Program-made: the position numbers and the translations under genes
Assembly (NCBI RefSeq): GCF_000423425.1
Contig: NZ_AUHY01000011.1
Span: 1-62,883, forward strand
Direction: 5' to 3'
DNA: 62,883 bases
DNA from: Meiothermus rufus DSM 22234
GTDB lineage: Bacteria; Deinococcota; Deinococci; Deinococcales; Thermaceae
Part shown: positions 33,453-41,845 of the stretch, in pieces
How the letters are laid out: each line of letters begins with the position of its first letter
Position numbering within the stretch: the first letter of the stretch is position 1
The notes under the pieces: model-generated
Seen by the model: the letters and a program-made list of their open reading frames with translations, nothing else
Told to the model about the DNA's origin: nothing
Databases searched by the model: none

Positions 33453-36050
33453 TCAGACCTCCAATTCTTCTAGGGCAGCCTGGTGGATACGCCGGGCCTC
33501 AGCGGCCAGGGGGGTCTTTTCCAGCCGGGAGAGCAGTTCGGCATCGAGCGGCTCGAGCCGCAGCCCAGTTAGCCAGTCGGCAGGGTGGGGGCTGGCCCGG
33601 CAGGCCTCGAGCCGCCTTTGCAGCCAGGTTACCTGGAAGCGCTCGAGCTCGGGGTGGTCGAGGTCGGTCAGAGGGGGGGTCTCGCCAAGGCTTTCCTCCC
33701 ACAAATCCACCCATAGCTCCGGGCGGGGTACCAGCCGGTAAGCCTCCAGGAAGTAAGCTGGGGCCCGGGGAGGCCGGCCCGGTTCAAGGGTGTTGAGCAG
33801 CTCCGACCAGAGCACGCGGAACTCGCCATCCGAGACCCCCATCTGCTCGAGCAAAGCCTCCTTACTCCAGCGCTGACGCACCAGCAGTAGCCCCAGCAAT
33901 AGACGGGTTTTTTCCCGCTTGAAGCGCACCTCCTGGTGGTTGACCCAGACCCGCAGCCCCCCATAAGCCCGCACCTCCACCCAGGCCCCTGGGTGGTAGG
34001 GCAGCTCGAGCCGGCCCATCTCCCAAAGCAAACGGCGGCTGCGGTGAAGGGGGGGCGCAAAAAGGGTGGGCCGGGCCAGAAAGGGGTAGCGCAACAGGAG
34101 CCTCTGGGGGTCGGCCCCCCAAGGGTAGGTCTCGGCCAAAGCCCGCAGGAAGGGGTCGTCGAGGCCCACCAGGGCCGGTAGGGCGAAGGGCTGGCCCCGG
34201 CGCAAGTGGGCCTGGGCCGCTACCAAGGTCATAAAGGCCTCCACCCAGGCATCCCCCGCCTCACGGGCTTGGCGCACCATCTCTTCAAAGGCCCCAGCCT
34301 CACCCAAGGCGGCCAGCCCCCCCAGGGGCTCTACCCGTAGCCTCGAGGGCCCCCCCTCGGAAAGCCAAAGCGCCCGCCGGTAGGCCTGGCCAGCCTCGGC
34401 CCAACGGTTCTGGGCCAATAGGGCGTGGCCCAACCGGGCCTCGGCTAAGGCCACCACAAAGGGGCTGCCTAGGGTCTCACCTTCCCGCCGCCCCCGCTGG
34501 GCCGCCGCCTCGGCCACCGAGGCCTCGCCCGCCACCGCCTCTAAGAGCGCGCAGAGCAGGGTGCCCTCGCGGTGGTTCTGGGGCACCCTAGGGCCGCTAT
34601 CCCCCCCTTGGCGGCGCAAGAGTTCCAGGGCTTTTTCCGGCTGGCCGCTGCGTAGCAGCACCCGGGGGCCGGTGAGGCCCAGTGCCTGGGCTTCCTGCAC
34701 CCGACCTGCGTTGAGCAGGTTCTCGGCCCACAAAGGGGCCACCTCCTCGGGATAGCGGGCTCGAGCCGCCAGCAAATACCCTTGGGCCTTGGCCGGCTCC
34801 ACCGTATCCAGGTGCAAGCGGGCCAGGCCCAGCAAAGCCCGATCCACCCCCTCATCCAGGGCCTGGCGGTAGGCCTGCTCGGCCTCGGCGTAGCGACCGG
34901 CCTGGCGCAGGCTTTCCCCGTGTAAGTAGTGCAGGGCTGGACGAGCCTGGCGCAAAGCCTGGGGCAGACGCTCGAGCAAGGCCAGCACGCTGTAGGTAAG
35001 CCCCTGGGCCAACCAGGCCTCCCCCCGCTGCAATACCAGGTCGGCAGCATGCCCCAAACGGCCCGCCTCGAGCAAATAGCCCGCGGCCCGCACCTCCTCG
35101 CCCTGGGCCAACGCCCGGTCTGCCGCCGCGGAAAGCAGCCGACGGGCCTCGTCGGGGTGCATCTGGGTCAGAAGAGCCTGGCGCACCAAAGGATGAAAGC
35201 GCAGGCGCTCCCCCACCTGCTCCAGCAGCAGATCAGCAGCGTAGGGTTGGAGCAAGGCCCAAGCCTCCTCCTCTGGCCCCACCTCCCCCAGCACGCTGGC
35301 CTGAACCGCACACTGCTGGAGGGCTTCTGGCAAAGCCGGCAGCAGATAGGCCAGCAACCCCTTGGGGTCTGGGTAGGCGTAAAAGGCCTCCTCTGGCTTG
35401 GCTCCCCGCCGCATAGCTCGCAGAAGCAAGCGCAAACCCAAAGGCCAGCCCCGTACCAGGCTGTGCGCCTGCTCCACCTCAAACGCCGGCAGCTCGGGGG
35501 CAATGGCCCGGGCCAGCTGCAAGGCCTCAGCCGGATCAAAGGCCAGCTCAGCCTCGGCCAGCACCCGCCCCAGCACCTCCCAGGGGGCGGCCCGGCGGCT
35601 CAGAATGGCCAACTGCAGGTTGGGCACCTGGATCAGGGTTCGCAGTAAAGCCACCACTGCCCGGCTGTCGGCCCGCTGGGCTTCGTCCAGCACCAGGCGA
35701 TGGGGCGGCAGCGCACCCAGGCTTTCCAGCAAAGCCTCTCCCGCCGCTGCCCAAGCCCCCCGTTCCAAGGCTTCTTCCATCCGGGCCAACCCCAGGCCCA
35801 GCCCCTGCCGGTAGACCTCGAGCAGGTGCCAACCCAGTACTACCGGGTCGGAACAGTCCTCTCCCAGGGTAATCCAGAGCGCCGGCCGGCTCGAGAGCAG
35901 GGTGGACTTGCCGTAGCCAGCCCCTGCCGCCAACACCAACACCGGGCTTTTGGCAAAACTGCACTCCAGCAGGACCCAAAGCCGCTCCCGCTCCACCTCC
36001 CGCGCGGTACGAGGAGGCAGCAGGCGGCTTTTGGGTACCCGGTAGGGCAT
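33453..36050 (-). CDS. STAND-ATPase regulator with SARP/BTAD-like C-terminus
   Basis: A protein of about 865 residues. The N-terminal third is a MalT-like STAND ATPase with Walker A GAGYGKST (Lys48 from this start), a Walker B-like HRLVLDEAQRAD and QLAILSRR. The middle is a long TPR superhelix (ALHYLHGESLRQAGRYAEAEQAY, then GHALLAQNRWAEAGQAYRRAL). The C-terminal part (VEVRAYGGLRVWVNHQEVRFKREKTRLLLGLLLV) resembles the winged helix of SARP/AfsR regulators followed by helical repeats. ATG 36050 follows TAAACT by 7 nt; a GTG six codons upstream is also in frame. It is divergent from the KAS III operon and is its probable activator. Confidence 0.85.
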   Translation of the reverse strand: MPYRVPKSRLLPPRTAREVERERLWVLLECSFAKSPVLVLAAGAGYGKSTLLSSRPALWITLGEDCSDPVVLGWHLLEVYRQGLGLGLARMEEALERGAWAAAGEALLESLGALPPHRLVLDEAQRADSRAVVALLRTLIQVPNLQLAILSRRAAPWEVLGRVLAEAELAFDPAEALQLARAIAPELPAFEVEQAHSLVRGWPLGLRLLLRAMRRGAKPEEAFYAYPDPKGLLAYLLPALPEALQQCAVQASVLGEVGPEEEAWALLQPYAADLLLEQVGERLRFHPLVRQALLTQMHPDEARRLLSAAADRALAQGEEVRAAGYLLEAGRLGHAADLVLQRGEAWLAQGLTYSVLALLERLPQALRQARPALHYLHGESLRQAGRYAEAEQAYRQALDEGVDRALLGLARLHLDTVEPAKAQGYLLAARARYPEEVAPLWAENLLNAGRVQEAQALGLTGPRVLLRSGQPEKALELLRRQGGDSGPRVPQNHREGTLLCALLEAVAGEASVAEAAAQRGRREGETLGSPFVVALAEARLGHALLAQNRWAEAGQAYRRALWLSEGGPSRLRVEPLGGLAALGEAGAFEEMVRQAREAGDAWVEAFMTLVAAQAHLRRGQPFALPALVGLDDPFLRALAETYPWGADPQRLLLRYPFLARPTLFAPPLHRSRRLLWEMGRLELPYHPGAWVEVRAYGGLRVWVNHQEVRFKREKTRLLLGLLLVRQRWSKEALLEQMGVSDGEFRVLWSELLNTLEPGRPPRAPAYFLEAYRLVPRPELWVDLWEESLGETPPLTDLDHPELERFQVTWLQRRLEACRASPHPADWLTGLRLEPLDAELLSRLEKTPLAAEARRIHQAALEELEV

Positions 36051-36057
36051 CGGTTTT

Positions 36058-36063
36058 AGTTTA
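36058..36063 (-). promoter_or_regulatory. -10 box of the STAND regulator gene, leaderless type
   Basis: TAAACT on the minus strand ends 7 nt before ATG 36050. Confidence 0.5.
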
Positions 36064-36087
36064 CCCACTCAACCGAGACCCGCGCAG

Positions 36088-36120
36088 TGTAACAAGGTTG
36101 TAACAACCCACCGGTAGACT
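36088..36120 (+). promoter_or_regulatory. Direct repeat operator and -10 box of the KAS III-LIV operon
   Basis: TGTAACAA occurs twice, 11 bp apart (36088-36095, 36099-36106), so both copies face the same side of the helix. TAGACT (36115-36120) is a -10 box 28 nt before the ATG of the KAS III gene, and the -35 position falls within the repeats. No standard -35 is visible, which fits an activator-dependent promoter driven by the divergent STAND regulator. Confidence 0.5.
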
Positions 36121-36148
36121 GACCCCCAATCGAGTTCTGGGGTTTGAC

Positions 36149-37156
36149 ATGACATACCTTCGTGGCCTAGGGGTCTACCTACCTACTGCGCGCATGACCA
36201 GCGGGGAAATTGCAGCAGCCAGCGGGCTGCCGGAGTGGGTCGTGCGGGAAAAGCTGGGCATCGAGCAAAAACCCATCCCCGGCCCCCAGGATCATCCAGC
36301 CCAGATGGGCGCCTGGGCAGCCCAGCAGGCCCTGGCCGAGGCGGGCCTCGAGGCCCAGGCGGTGGATGTGGTCATCAGCATCACCGATGAGCACAAAGAC
36401 TATCCGGTCTGGAGCAGCGCCCCCTTCATCGCCCAACAGGTGGGGGCCAGCCGGGCCTGGGCCTTCGACCTGAACCAGAAGTGTGCCAGTTTTATAAGCG
36501 CGCTGGCGGTGGCTGAAGGGCTCCTGGCCAGCCAGCCTGAGCTACGGCATATCCTGGTGGCCGGCGGCTACCGCAACGGCGACCTCATCGACTACACCGA
36601 CCCAGCGGTGCGCTTCATGTACGACCTGGCCGCAGGGGGCGGGGCGGCGGTGCTGAGCCGGGAAGGCCCCGGGCTGCGGCTGCTGTCCAGCCAGCTCAAG
36701 ACCGATGCCAGCCTGGCCACCGCGGTGCGGGTGCCGGTAGGGGGCACAGTAGAGCCCCTGAACCCCCACAACCTAGGGGCCTACCGGCTACGAGTGGCCG
36801 AGCCGGAGCAGATGAAGGCCCGCCTCGAGCGGGTCTCGCTGCCGGGATTTCTGGAAGTCATCCAAGGGGCCCTGGCCCGGGCCGGCTACACTGCTGCCGA
36901 CCTCGACTACCTGGCCCTGTTGCACATGAAGCCCTCAGCCCACAAGGCGGTGCTGGAGGGGCTGGGTCTGGCGGAAGAACGCTCGATCTACCTGAGCCAG
37001 TACGGCCACCTGGGCCAGCTCGACCCCATCCTCTCGGTGTGGTTGGCCCGCCAGGCTGGCCGGATTGGCCCTGGCAGCCTGCTGGCCCTAGCCGCCGCGG
37101 GAGTGGGCTACCACTGGGGGGCTGCCGTCCTGCGCTGGGAGGGGAGATGGAACTGA
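36149..37156 (+). CDS. KAS III-like 3-oxoacyl synthase family protein
   Basis: A 335-residue thiolase-fold protein of the FabH/HMG-CoA synthase-like group. The nucleophile Cys112 lies in NQKCASFISAL and the active His259 in ALLHMKPSAHK. The third residue of the triad is normally an Asn in NYGN; here the motif is QYGHLGQLD with His287, so condensation chemistry may differ. The protein could form or cleave an acyl-CoA C-C bond, or act as an acyl transferase. It is the first gene in an overlapping operon; its stop overlaps the acyl-CoA ligase start by 10 bases. Confidence 0.85.
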   Translation: MTYLRGLGVYLPTARMTSGEIAAASGLPEWVVREKLGIEQKPIPGPQDHPAQMGAWAAQQALAEAGLEAQAVDVVISITDEHKDYPVWSSAPFIAQQVGASRAWAFDLNQKCASFISALAVAEGLLASQPELRHILVAGGYRNGDLIDYTDPAVRFMYDLAAGGGAAVLSREGPGLRLLSSQLKTDASLATAVRVPVGGTVEPLNPHNLGAYRLRVAEPEQMKARLERVSLPGFLEVIQGALARAGYTAADLDYLALLHMKPSAHKAVLEGLGLAEERSIYLSQYGHLGQLDPILSVWLARQAGRIGPGSLLALAAAGVGYHWGAAVLRWEGRWN

Positions 37157-38619
37157 ACGCCAACTGGCTAGCCCGCCTGGCGGATTACCACCCTACCCGC
37201 CCGGCCGTGTATTGGCGCGGGCACTGGCTGAGCTACGGCGAGCTGTACCAGCGGGCCCGCCGAGCCGCAGAAGCCCTGGCCGGGCTCGGGGTGGGCCAAG
37301 GCCAGCGGGTGGGGGTGCTGAGCACCAATCATCTGGGCTACCTCGAGCTCTACTTTGCCGCCCCCCTGCTGGGCTTCATCCCTACCTTGTTTAATCACCG
37401 CCTGAGCCAGACCGAGCTGGCTGGCCTGGTGGCCTACACCCAGCCCACGGTGCTGTTTTTCAGCCAGGAGCTGGCCCAAACCGCCCAAGCCCTGCACCCC
37501 GTCACCTACCCGCTGGAGGCGCTGCAAAGCCTACCCCCGGGCCCTCTGCCACCCTACCAGCCCGACCTCGAGGACACCGCCCTACTGCTCTTCACCGGCG
37601 GCACCACTGGCCTACCCAAAGCCGCCCAGATTCCCTACCGCCAGCTCCTCACCAACGCCTTCCAGACCTGCATGAGCTGGGGCCTTCGCCCCGAAGACCG
37701 CTACATCGTGGCCACCCCCATGTTCCATGCTGCCCTCAATGCCCTAGCCACCCCGCTGCTCTACCTGGGAGGCAGCGTAATCATCCAGGAAAAGTTCGAC
37801 CCCGCCGAGTACCTGCACTGGGTGCAACACCAGGGGGTGAGCCTGCTTTTCCTGGTGCCCACCATGTACCAGATGCTGGCCCAGCACCCCGATTTCGCCC
37901 AGGCCGACCTGCGCGGTGTGCGTTGGGCCATCTCGGGTGGGGCCCCCTGTCCGGCCCCAGTGCGGGAGGCTTTCCGGGCCAAAGGGGTGCGCTTCAAACA
38001 GGGCTACGGCCTCACCGAGTGCGGGGTCAACTGCTTTACCCTGGATGTGCTCGAGGCCGAGCATTTTCCCGAATCGGTGGGTCGGCCCATGCCCCACCTG
38101 TGGGCCCGCCTGGTAGGCCCCGATGGCCTCGAGGCTGCCGAGGAGGGCGAGCTTTGGCTGGCCGGGCCTACCCTAATGTCGGGTTACTATCAGCGGCCCG
38201 AGGAAACCGCCAAAGCCCTGGTGGAGCAAGAGGGTCGGCGCTGGCTGCGCACCGGCGATCTGGCCCGGCGCGACGCCGCCGGGCGCTACTACATCGTGGG
38301 CCGGGCCAAGGAGATGTTCATCTCGGGGGGGGAAAACGTCTACCCCCTCGAGGTTGAGCGGGCCCTGTACGAACACCCCGCGGTGCTGGAGTGCGCGGTG
38401 CTGGGTGTGCCCGACGCCCGCTGGGGAGAGGTGGGGCTGGCCGCGGTGGTGCTCAAAAGCCCGGCCTCTGCGGAGGAGCTAAAGGCCTTCCTGCGGACCC
38501 GGCTGGCCGGCTATAAGGTGCCCAAGCACTTTCTCTTCCTCGAGGCCCTGCCCAAAAGCGGCCCCGGCAAAATCCTAAAAAACCAACTGGCCGAACACTT
38601 CCGGAGGGGGCATGCCTAA
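37147..38619 (+). CDS. Acyl-CoA ligase (AMP-forming)
   Basis: A 490-residue adenylate-forming enzyme. It has the P-loop LLLFTGGTTGLPKAAQ, FKQGYGLTECG, WLRTGDLARRDAAGRYYIVGRAKEMFISGGENVYPLEVE, and the catalytic lysine in LPKSGPGKILKN. It makes a CoA thioester from a carboxylic acid. Motifs fit the short/medium/aryl acid group rather than acetyl-CoA synthetase (which is about 650 residues). ATG 37147 is used; upstream codons lie inside the KAS III gene. It probably activates the acid imported by the LIV-type transporter encoded further down. Confidence 0.93.
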   Translation: MELNANWLARLADYHPTRPAVYWRGHWLSYGELYQRARRAAEALAGLGVGQGQRVGVLSTNHLGYLELYFAAPLLGFIPTLFNHRLSQTELAGLVAYTQPTVLFFSQELAQTAQALHPVTYPLEALQSLPPGPLPPYQPDLEDTALLLFTGGTTGLPKAAQIPYRQLLTNAFQTCMSWGLRPEDRYIVATPMFHAALNALATPLLYLGGSVIIQEKFDPAEYLHWVQHQGVSLLFLVPTMYQMLAQHPDFAQADLRGVRWAISGGAPCPAPVREAFRAKGVRFKQGYGLTECGVNCFTLDVLEAEHFPESVGRPMPHLWARLVGPDGLEAAEEGELWLAGPTLMSGYYQRPEETAKALVEQEGRRWLRTGDLARRDAAGRYYIVGRAKEMFISGGENVYPLEVERALYEHPAVLECAVLGVPDARWGEVGLAAVVLKSPASAEELKAFLRTRLAGYKVPKHFLFLEALPKSGPGKILKNQLAEHFRRGHA

Positions 38620-39412
38620 GGTTGCGCTGGGAGACCTCGAGCTTTTCTACCGGCTGGATGGGCCCCAAGAAGCCCCCCTGCTGGTGCTGGCCAACGGCAT
38701 CTTCCAACGCACCGAGGCCTGGGATGGGCTGCTGCCCTACCTGGAGGGCTTCCGTGTGCTGCGCTACGACATGCGGGGGCAGGGCCAAAGCCAGGTACCC
38801 CCCAAGCCCTACACCCCCGAGGTCCACGCCGACGACCTGGCCGCTTTACTGCAAGCCTTGGGGCTAGAGGACTACACCCTGCTGGGTCTTTCCAACGGTG
38901 GGGTGGTAGCCCAGGTGTATGCCACCCGACAGCCTTCAGGGTTACAGCGGCTGATCCTGCTCTGCACCACCCCCCGGCTCGACCCCCTGCTGCGGGCCAA
39001 GGTGGAAAGCTGGCGCTGGGCCCTCGAGGAGGGGGGAACCCTGGGGCGTCTGCAGGTGGCCTTGCCCTGGGTCTGGGGCCGGGCCTACCTGGAAGCCCAC
39101 CCCGAGCTCACCAGCCAGGAGGCCCTGGCCCAGATGCTGGCCAGCGCCCCAGGCCTCGAGGCCCAACACAACCTACTGGAAGGCTTCCTCGCTCTGGAGG
39201 ATCTGCGACCCCGGCTGGCTCAGATCCACACCCCCACCCTGGTGCTCAGCGGCGAGGAGGATCTGCTCTTCCCTCCCCGCTATGGTCAGGAGATTGCCCA
39301 GGCTATGCCCAACGCCCATTTCCGGGTGCTGCCCCAGGTGGGCCATGTGGCCCCGCTGGAAAACCCGGCTTTGCTCGCGGCGGAAATCCGCTCGTTTATG
39401 GAGGCTGTATGA
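38612..39412 (+). CDS. Alpha/beta hydrolase
   Basis: A 266-residue enzyme of the 3-oxoadipate enol-lactonase/esterase group. It has an oxyanion-hole segment near LVLANGI, the nucleophile elbow GLSNGG (Ser94), an acid near LVLSGEEDLL and the catalytic His245 in QVGHVAPLENP. No signal peptide, so it works in the cytoplasm. It could hydrolyse a lactone, a hydroxyacid oligomer or an acyl-CoA product. The gene overlaps the ligase by 8 bases and maoC by 4 bases. Confidence 0.9.
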   Translation: MPKVALGDLELFYRLDGPQEAPLLVLANGIFQRTEAWDGLLPYLEGFRVLRYDMRGQGQSQVPPKPYTPEVHADDLAALLQALGLEDYTLLGLSNGGVVAQVYATRQPSGLQRLILLCTTPRLDPLLRAKVESWRWALEEGGTLGRLQVALPWVWGRAYLEAHPELTSQEALAQMLASAPGLEAQHNLLEGFLALEDLRPRLAQIHTPTLVLSGEEDLLFPPRYGQEIAQAMPNAHFRVLPQVGHVAPLENPALLAAEIRSFMEAV

Positions 39413-39834
39413 GGTTCAAAGTCGGCGACAGCGCCAGCTATACCCAGACCATCGGCGAAGCCCAGGTGGCTTTGTTCATCGGGGCAGTGGGGGATACCAA
39501 CCCCCTGCACACCGATGTCCAGTACGCCCAGAAAACCCGCTTCAAAGCTCGTATTGCCCAGGGCATCCTGGTAGCCGGTCTGATCTCCACCGCCATTGGC
39601 ACCAAGCTACCGGGGGTAGGGGCGGTCTACCTGGGCCAGAACCTGCGCTTCGTGCGCCCGACCTATCTGGGCGACACCATCACCGCCACCGTAACCGTAA
39701 CCGCCATCCGCGAGGACAAGCCCATCCTAACCTTGCAGACGGTCTGCACCAACCAGCACGGACAGGAGGTCATCGTGGGGGAGGCTACGGTGCTTTACGA
39801 AGAAGCCCTCGAGGGCGAAGGAGGTAAGAGATGA
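39409..39834 (+). CDS. MaoC-like (R)-enoyl-CoA hydratase
   Basis: A 141-residue hotdog-fold protein with the hydratase-2 motif DTNPLH (Asp29, Asn31, His34) within VGDTNPLHTDVQYAQKT. Such enzymes add water to trans-2-enoyl-CoA to give (R)-3-hydroxyacyl-CoA, or the reverse. In this operon it points to an (R)-3-hydroxyacyl-CoA as substrate, which fits the downstream hydroxybutyrate dehydrogenase-like gene. It overlaps genes on both sides by 4 bases. Confidence 0.92.
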   Translation: MRFKVGDSASYTQTIGEAQVALFIGAVGDTNPLHTDVQYAQKTRFKARIAQGILVAGLISTAIGTKLPGVGAVYLGQNLRFVRPTYLGDTITATVTVTAIREDKPILTLQTVCTNQHGQEVIVGEATVLYEEALEGEGGKR

Positions 39835-40988
39835 AGAAAGTCTTGGTTCTGTGGGTACTGCTTCTAGCCGGACTAGCTCTGGCCCAGACCACGGTGCGGG
39901 TGGGGGTGTTGCTGCCCATCAGCACGGTTGCAGGGAAAGCTGCCCTAAACGGGGTGCAACTCGGCGTGGAACAGGTCAACGCCGGCGGCAAGGTGAAGAT
40001 CGAACTGGTGGTGGTGGACGATGGCAACACCCCGGCCACCGCGGTTCCCGCGCTGACCAAGCTGATGACGGTGGATCGGGTAGACATCGTCATCGGGGGG
40101 CTGGCCTCGGGGGTAACCTTTGCCCTTTCAGGGCCGGTCAAGCAGTACCAGCCGCTGTTTTTATGCATAGGAGCCGCCAGCAGTGTAGTAGAGCAGGCCT
40201 TTAGCGATTATGGCCGTTTCTTCCACTATCACCCTTGGGACTACCACAACGTGGCCGCTGCCCTGGAGTTCTTCAAATACCTCTACGAAAACGGGGCCCG
40301 GCGGGTGGCCATCCTCTACGAAGATGGCCCCTTTGGCTCAGCCGGCATCCAAACCTACCGCGCTCAACTACAAAACCAGGGCTACACCGTACAAGCCGAA
40401 CCCTTCAAGACCGGCTCGGGCAACTTTACCGCTATCCTGACTCGTTTCAAGGCCTTCCGCCCCGACATCCTGTACTGGATTGGCTACGACGTGGACGCCC
40501 TGCCCATCGCAGCCCAGACCCGGCAGGTGGGCCTCGAGCCCAAGCTCATCTATGGAGCCCCCCCGGCTTGGCCGGTAGGCTTCGAGAAAAACCGACTCTC
40601 CAACGACGTGGCGGGCATGACCGCCTGGCTACCTTCGGTAGCCAACAACGAAAGCCGCCGCTTCGTCAACCTCTATCGCCGCAAGTTTGGTGAGGTCACC
40701 GACGAGTACATGGCCCCCATGGGCTATGTAATCGCCCTCAGCCTGGGCCGGGCCGTGGAAGCAGCCAGCTCAGCCGACAAAGACCGGATCGCTACCGAAC
40801 TGGCCAAGGTGCAGATGGACACCCCCTTCGGCCCTCTCTCCTTCAAACCTTCGGACACCGGTAGAACCCGCTTCCAGGGCTTCAACCAGAGCATCTGGTT
40901 GCAGTTCCAGTACCTCGAGGGCAGCCGACGCCCGGTCTTCCCCGCTAACCGCGCAGCCCGCCCACTGCGCTACCCCGGCAACTACTGA
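39831..40988 (+). CDS. LIV-type ABC transporter substrate-binding protein
   Basis: A 385-residue exported protein with a signal peptide (MKKVLVLWVLLLAGLALAQ) and the periplasmic-binding type 1 fold: VRVGVLLPISTVAGKAALNGVQLGVEQVNAGG and VDDGNTPATAVPALTKLM. This family binds branched-chain amino acids, amides, aromatic acids or hydroxyacids. Because the operon begins with acyl-CoA enzymes, the ligand is more likely a carboxylic acid than leucine. It overlaps maoC by 4 bases and the next permease by 1 base. Confidence 0.9.
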   Translation: MKKVLVLWVLLLAGLALAQTTVRVGVLLPISTVAGKAALNGVQLGVEQVNAGGKVKIELVVVDDGNTPATAVPALTKLMTVDRVDIVIGGLASGVTFALSGPVKQYQPLFLCIGAASSVVEQAFSDYGRFFHYHPWDYHNVAAALEFFKYLYENGARRVAILYEDGPFGSAGIQTYRAQLQNQGYTVQAEPFKTGSGNFTAILTRFKAFRPDILYWIGYDVDALPIAAQTRQVGLEPKLIYGAPPAWPVGFEKNRLSNDVAGMTAWLPSVANNESRRFVNLYRRKFGEVTDEYMAPMGYVIALSLGRAVEAASSADKDRIATELAKVQMDTPFGPLSFKPSDTGRTRFQGFNQSIWLQFQYLEGSRRPVFPANRAARPLRYPGNY

Positions 40989-41845
40989 TGGAACTACTGC
41001 TGCAAACCCTAATCAACGGCATCCTGGCCGCCGGCCTCTACGCCCTGGTGGCCAGCGGCCTGGCCCTGGCCGTCGGTGTAGTGGGCATCGTCAACTTCGC
41101 CCACGGTGAGTTTTCCATGATTGGGGCCTTTGTTTCCTATCTGCTTTTCGTAGGGGCTGGCATCGACCCAATCCTCTCGCTGGGCCTGGCTGCTGTGGTG
41201 TTGTTCGTGGTGGGGGCCCTTACCTACTATGGCCTCATCCGCCCGGTGCTGGCCGCCCCCGAACTCAACCAGATGCTCCTAACTTTTGGCCTCTCGGTGG
41301 CACTGCAAAACCTCGCCCTGCTTCTCTTCGGAGCCGATACCCGGGTACTCTTTACCCCCTACCAGGGCGCTACCTTAGCCCTGGGGGGGGTTTCCTTTGG
41401 TCTGCCCCCCTTCGCCGCCTTCGTGCTCTCGGTGGGCCTGCTGGTAGGGTTGTACGCCTTCTTAGGCCGCACCCGGCTGGGCTTCGCCGTGCGGGCAGTG
41501 GCCCAGAACCGCCTGGCCCCCGGGCTTCTAGGCATTGAGACTCAGCGGATATACCTCTTGGCCTTCGGTCTTTCGGCAGCATTGGCCGGAATGGCCGGGG
41601 TGATGCTCTCGGTAATGCTCTATACCAGCCCTACAGTGGGCTTCGCCTACACCCTCAAAGCCTTTGCCATCATCGTAATGGCTGGCCTGGGCAACCTGCG
41701 GGGGGTGATCCCTGCGGCCATTGTTCTGGCCTTGGCCGAAGCCTTGGTCAGCACCTACGTGCCCGGGGGTGGAGGCTGGGTCGAAGCGGTTTTTTTCCTA
41801 GTCATCTTCCTGGCCCTGACCTGGCGTAGCTGGAGAACCCGATGA
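40988..41845 (+). CDS. LIV-type ABC permease, LivH type
   Basis: A 285-residue membrane protein with about eight helices. The family signature GIVNFAHGEFSMIGAF follows helix 1, and IVMAGLGNLRG forms part of the ATPase contact. It pairs with the LivM-type permease in the next gene. TGATG fuses its start with the stop of the binding protein gene. Confidence 0.93.
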   Translation: MELLLQTLINGILAAGLYALVASGLALAVGVVGIVNFAHGEFSMIGAFVSYLLFVGAGIDPILSLGLAAVVLFVVGALTYYGLIRPVLAAPELNQMLLTFGLSVALQNLALLLFGADTRVLFTPYQGATLALGGVSFGLPPFAAFVLSVGLLVGLYAFLGRTRLGFAVRAVAQNRLAPGLLGIETQRIYLLAFGLSAALAGMAGVMLSVMLYTSPTVGFAYTLKAFAIIVMAGLGNLRGVIPAAIVLALAEALVSTYVPGGGGWVEAVFFLVIFLALTWRSWRTR

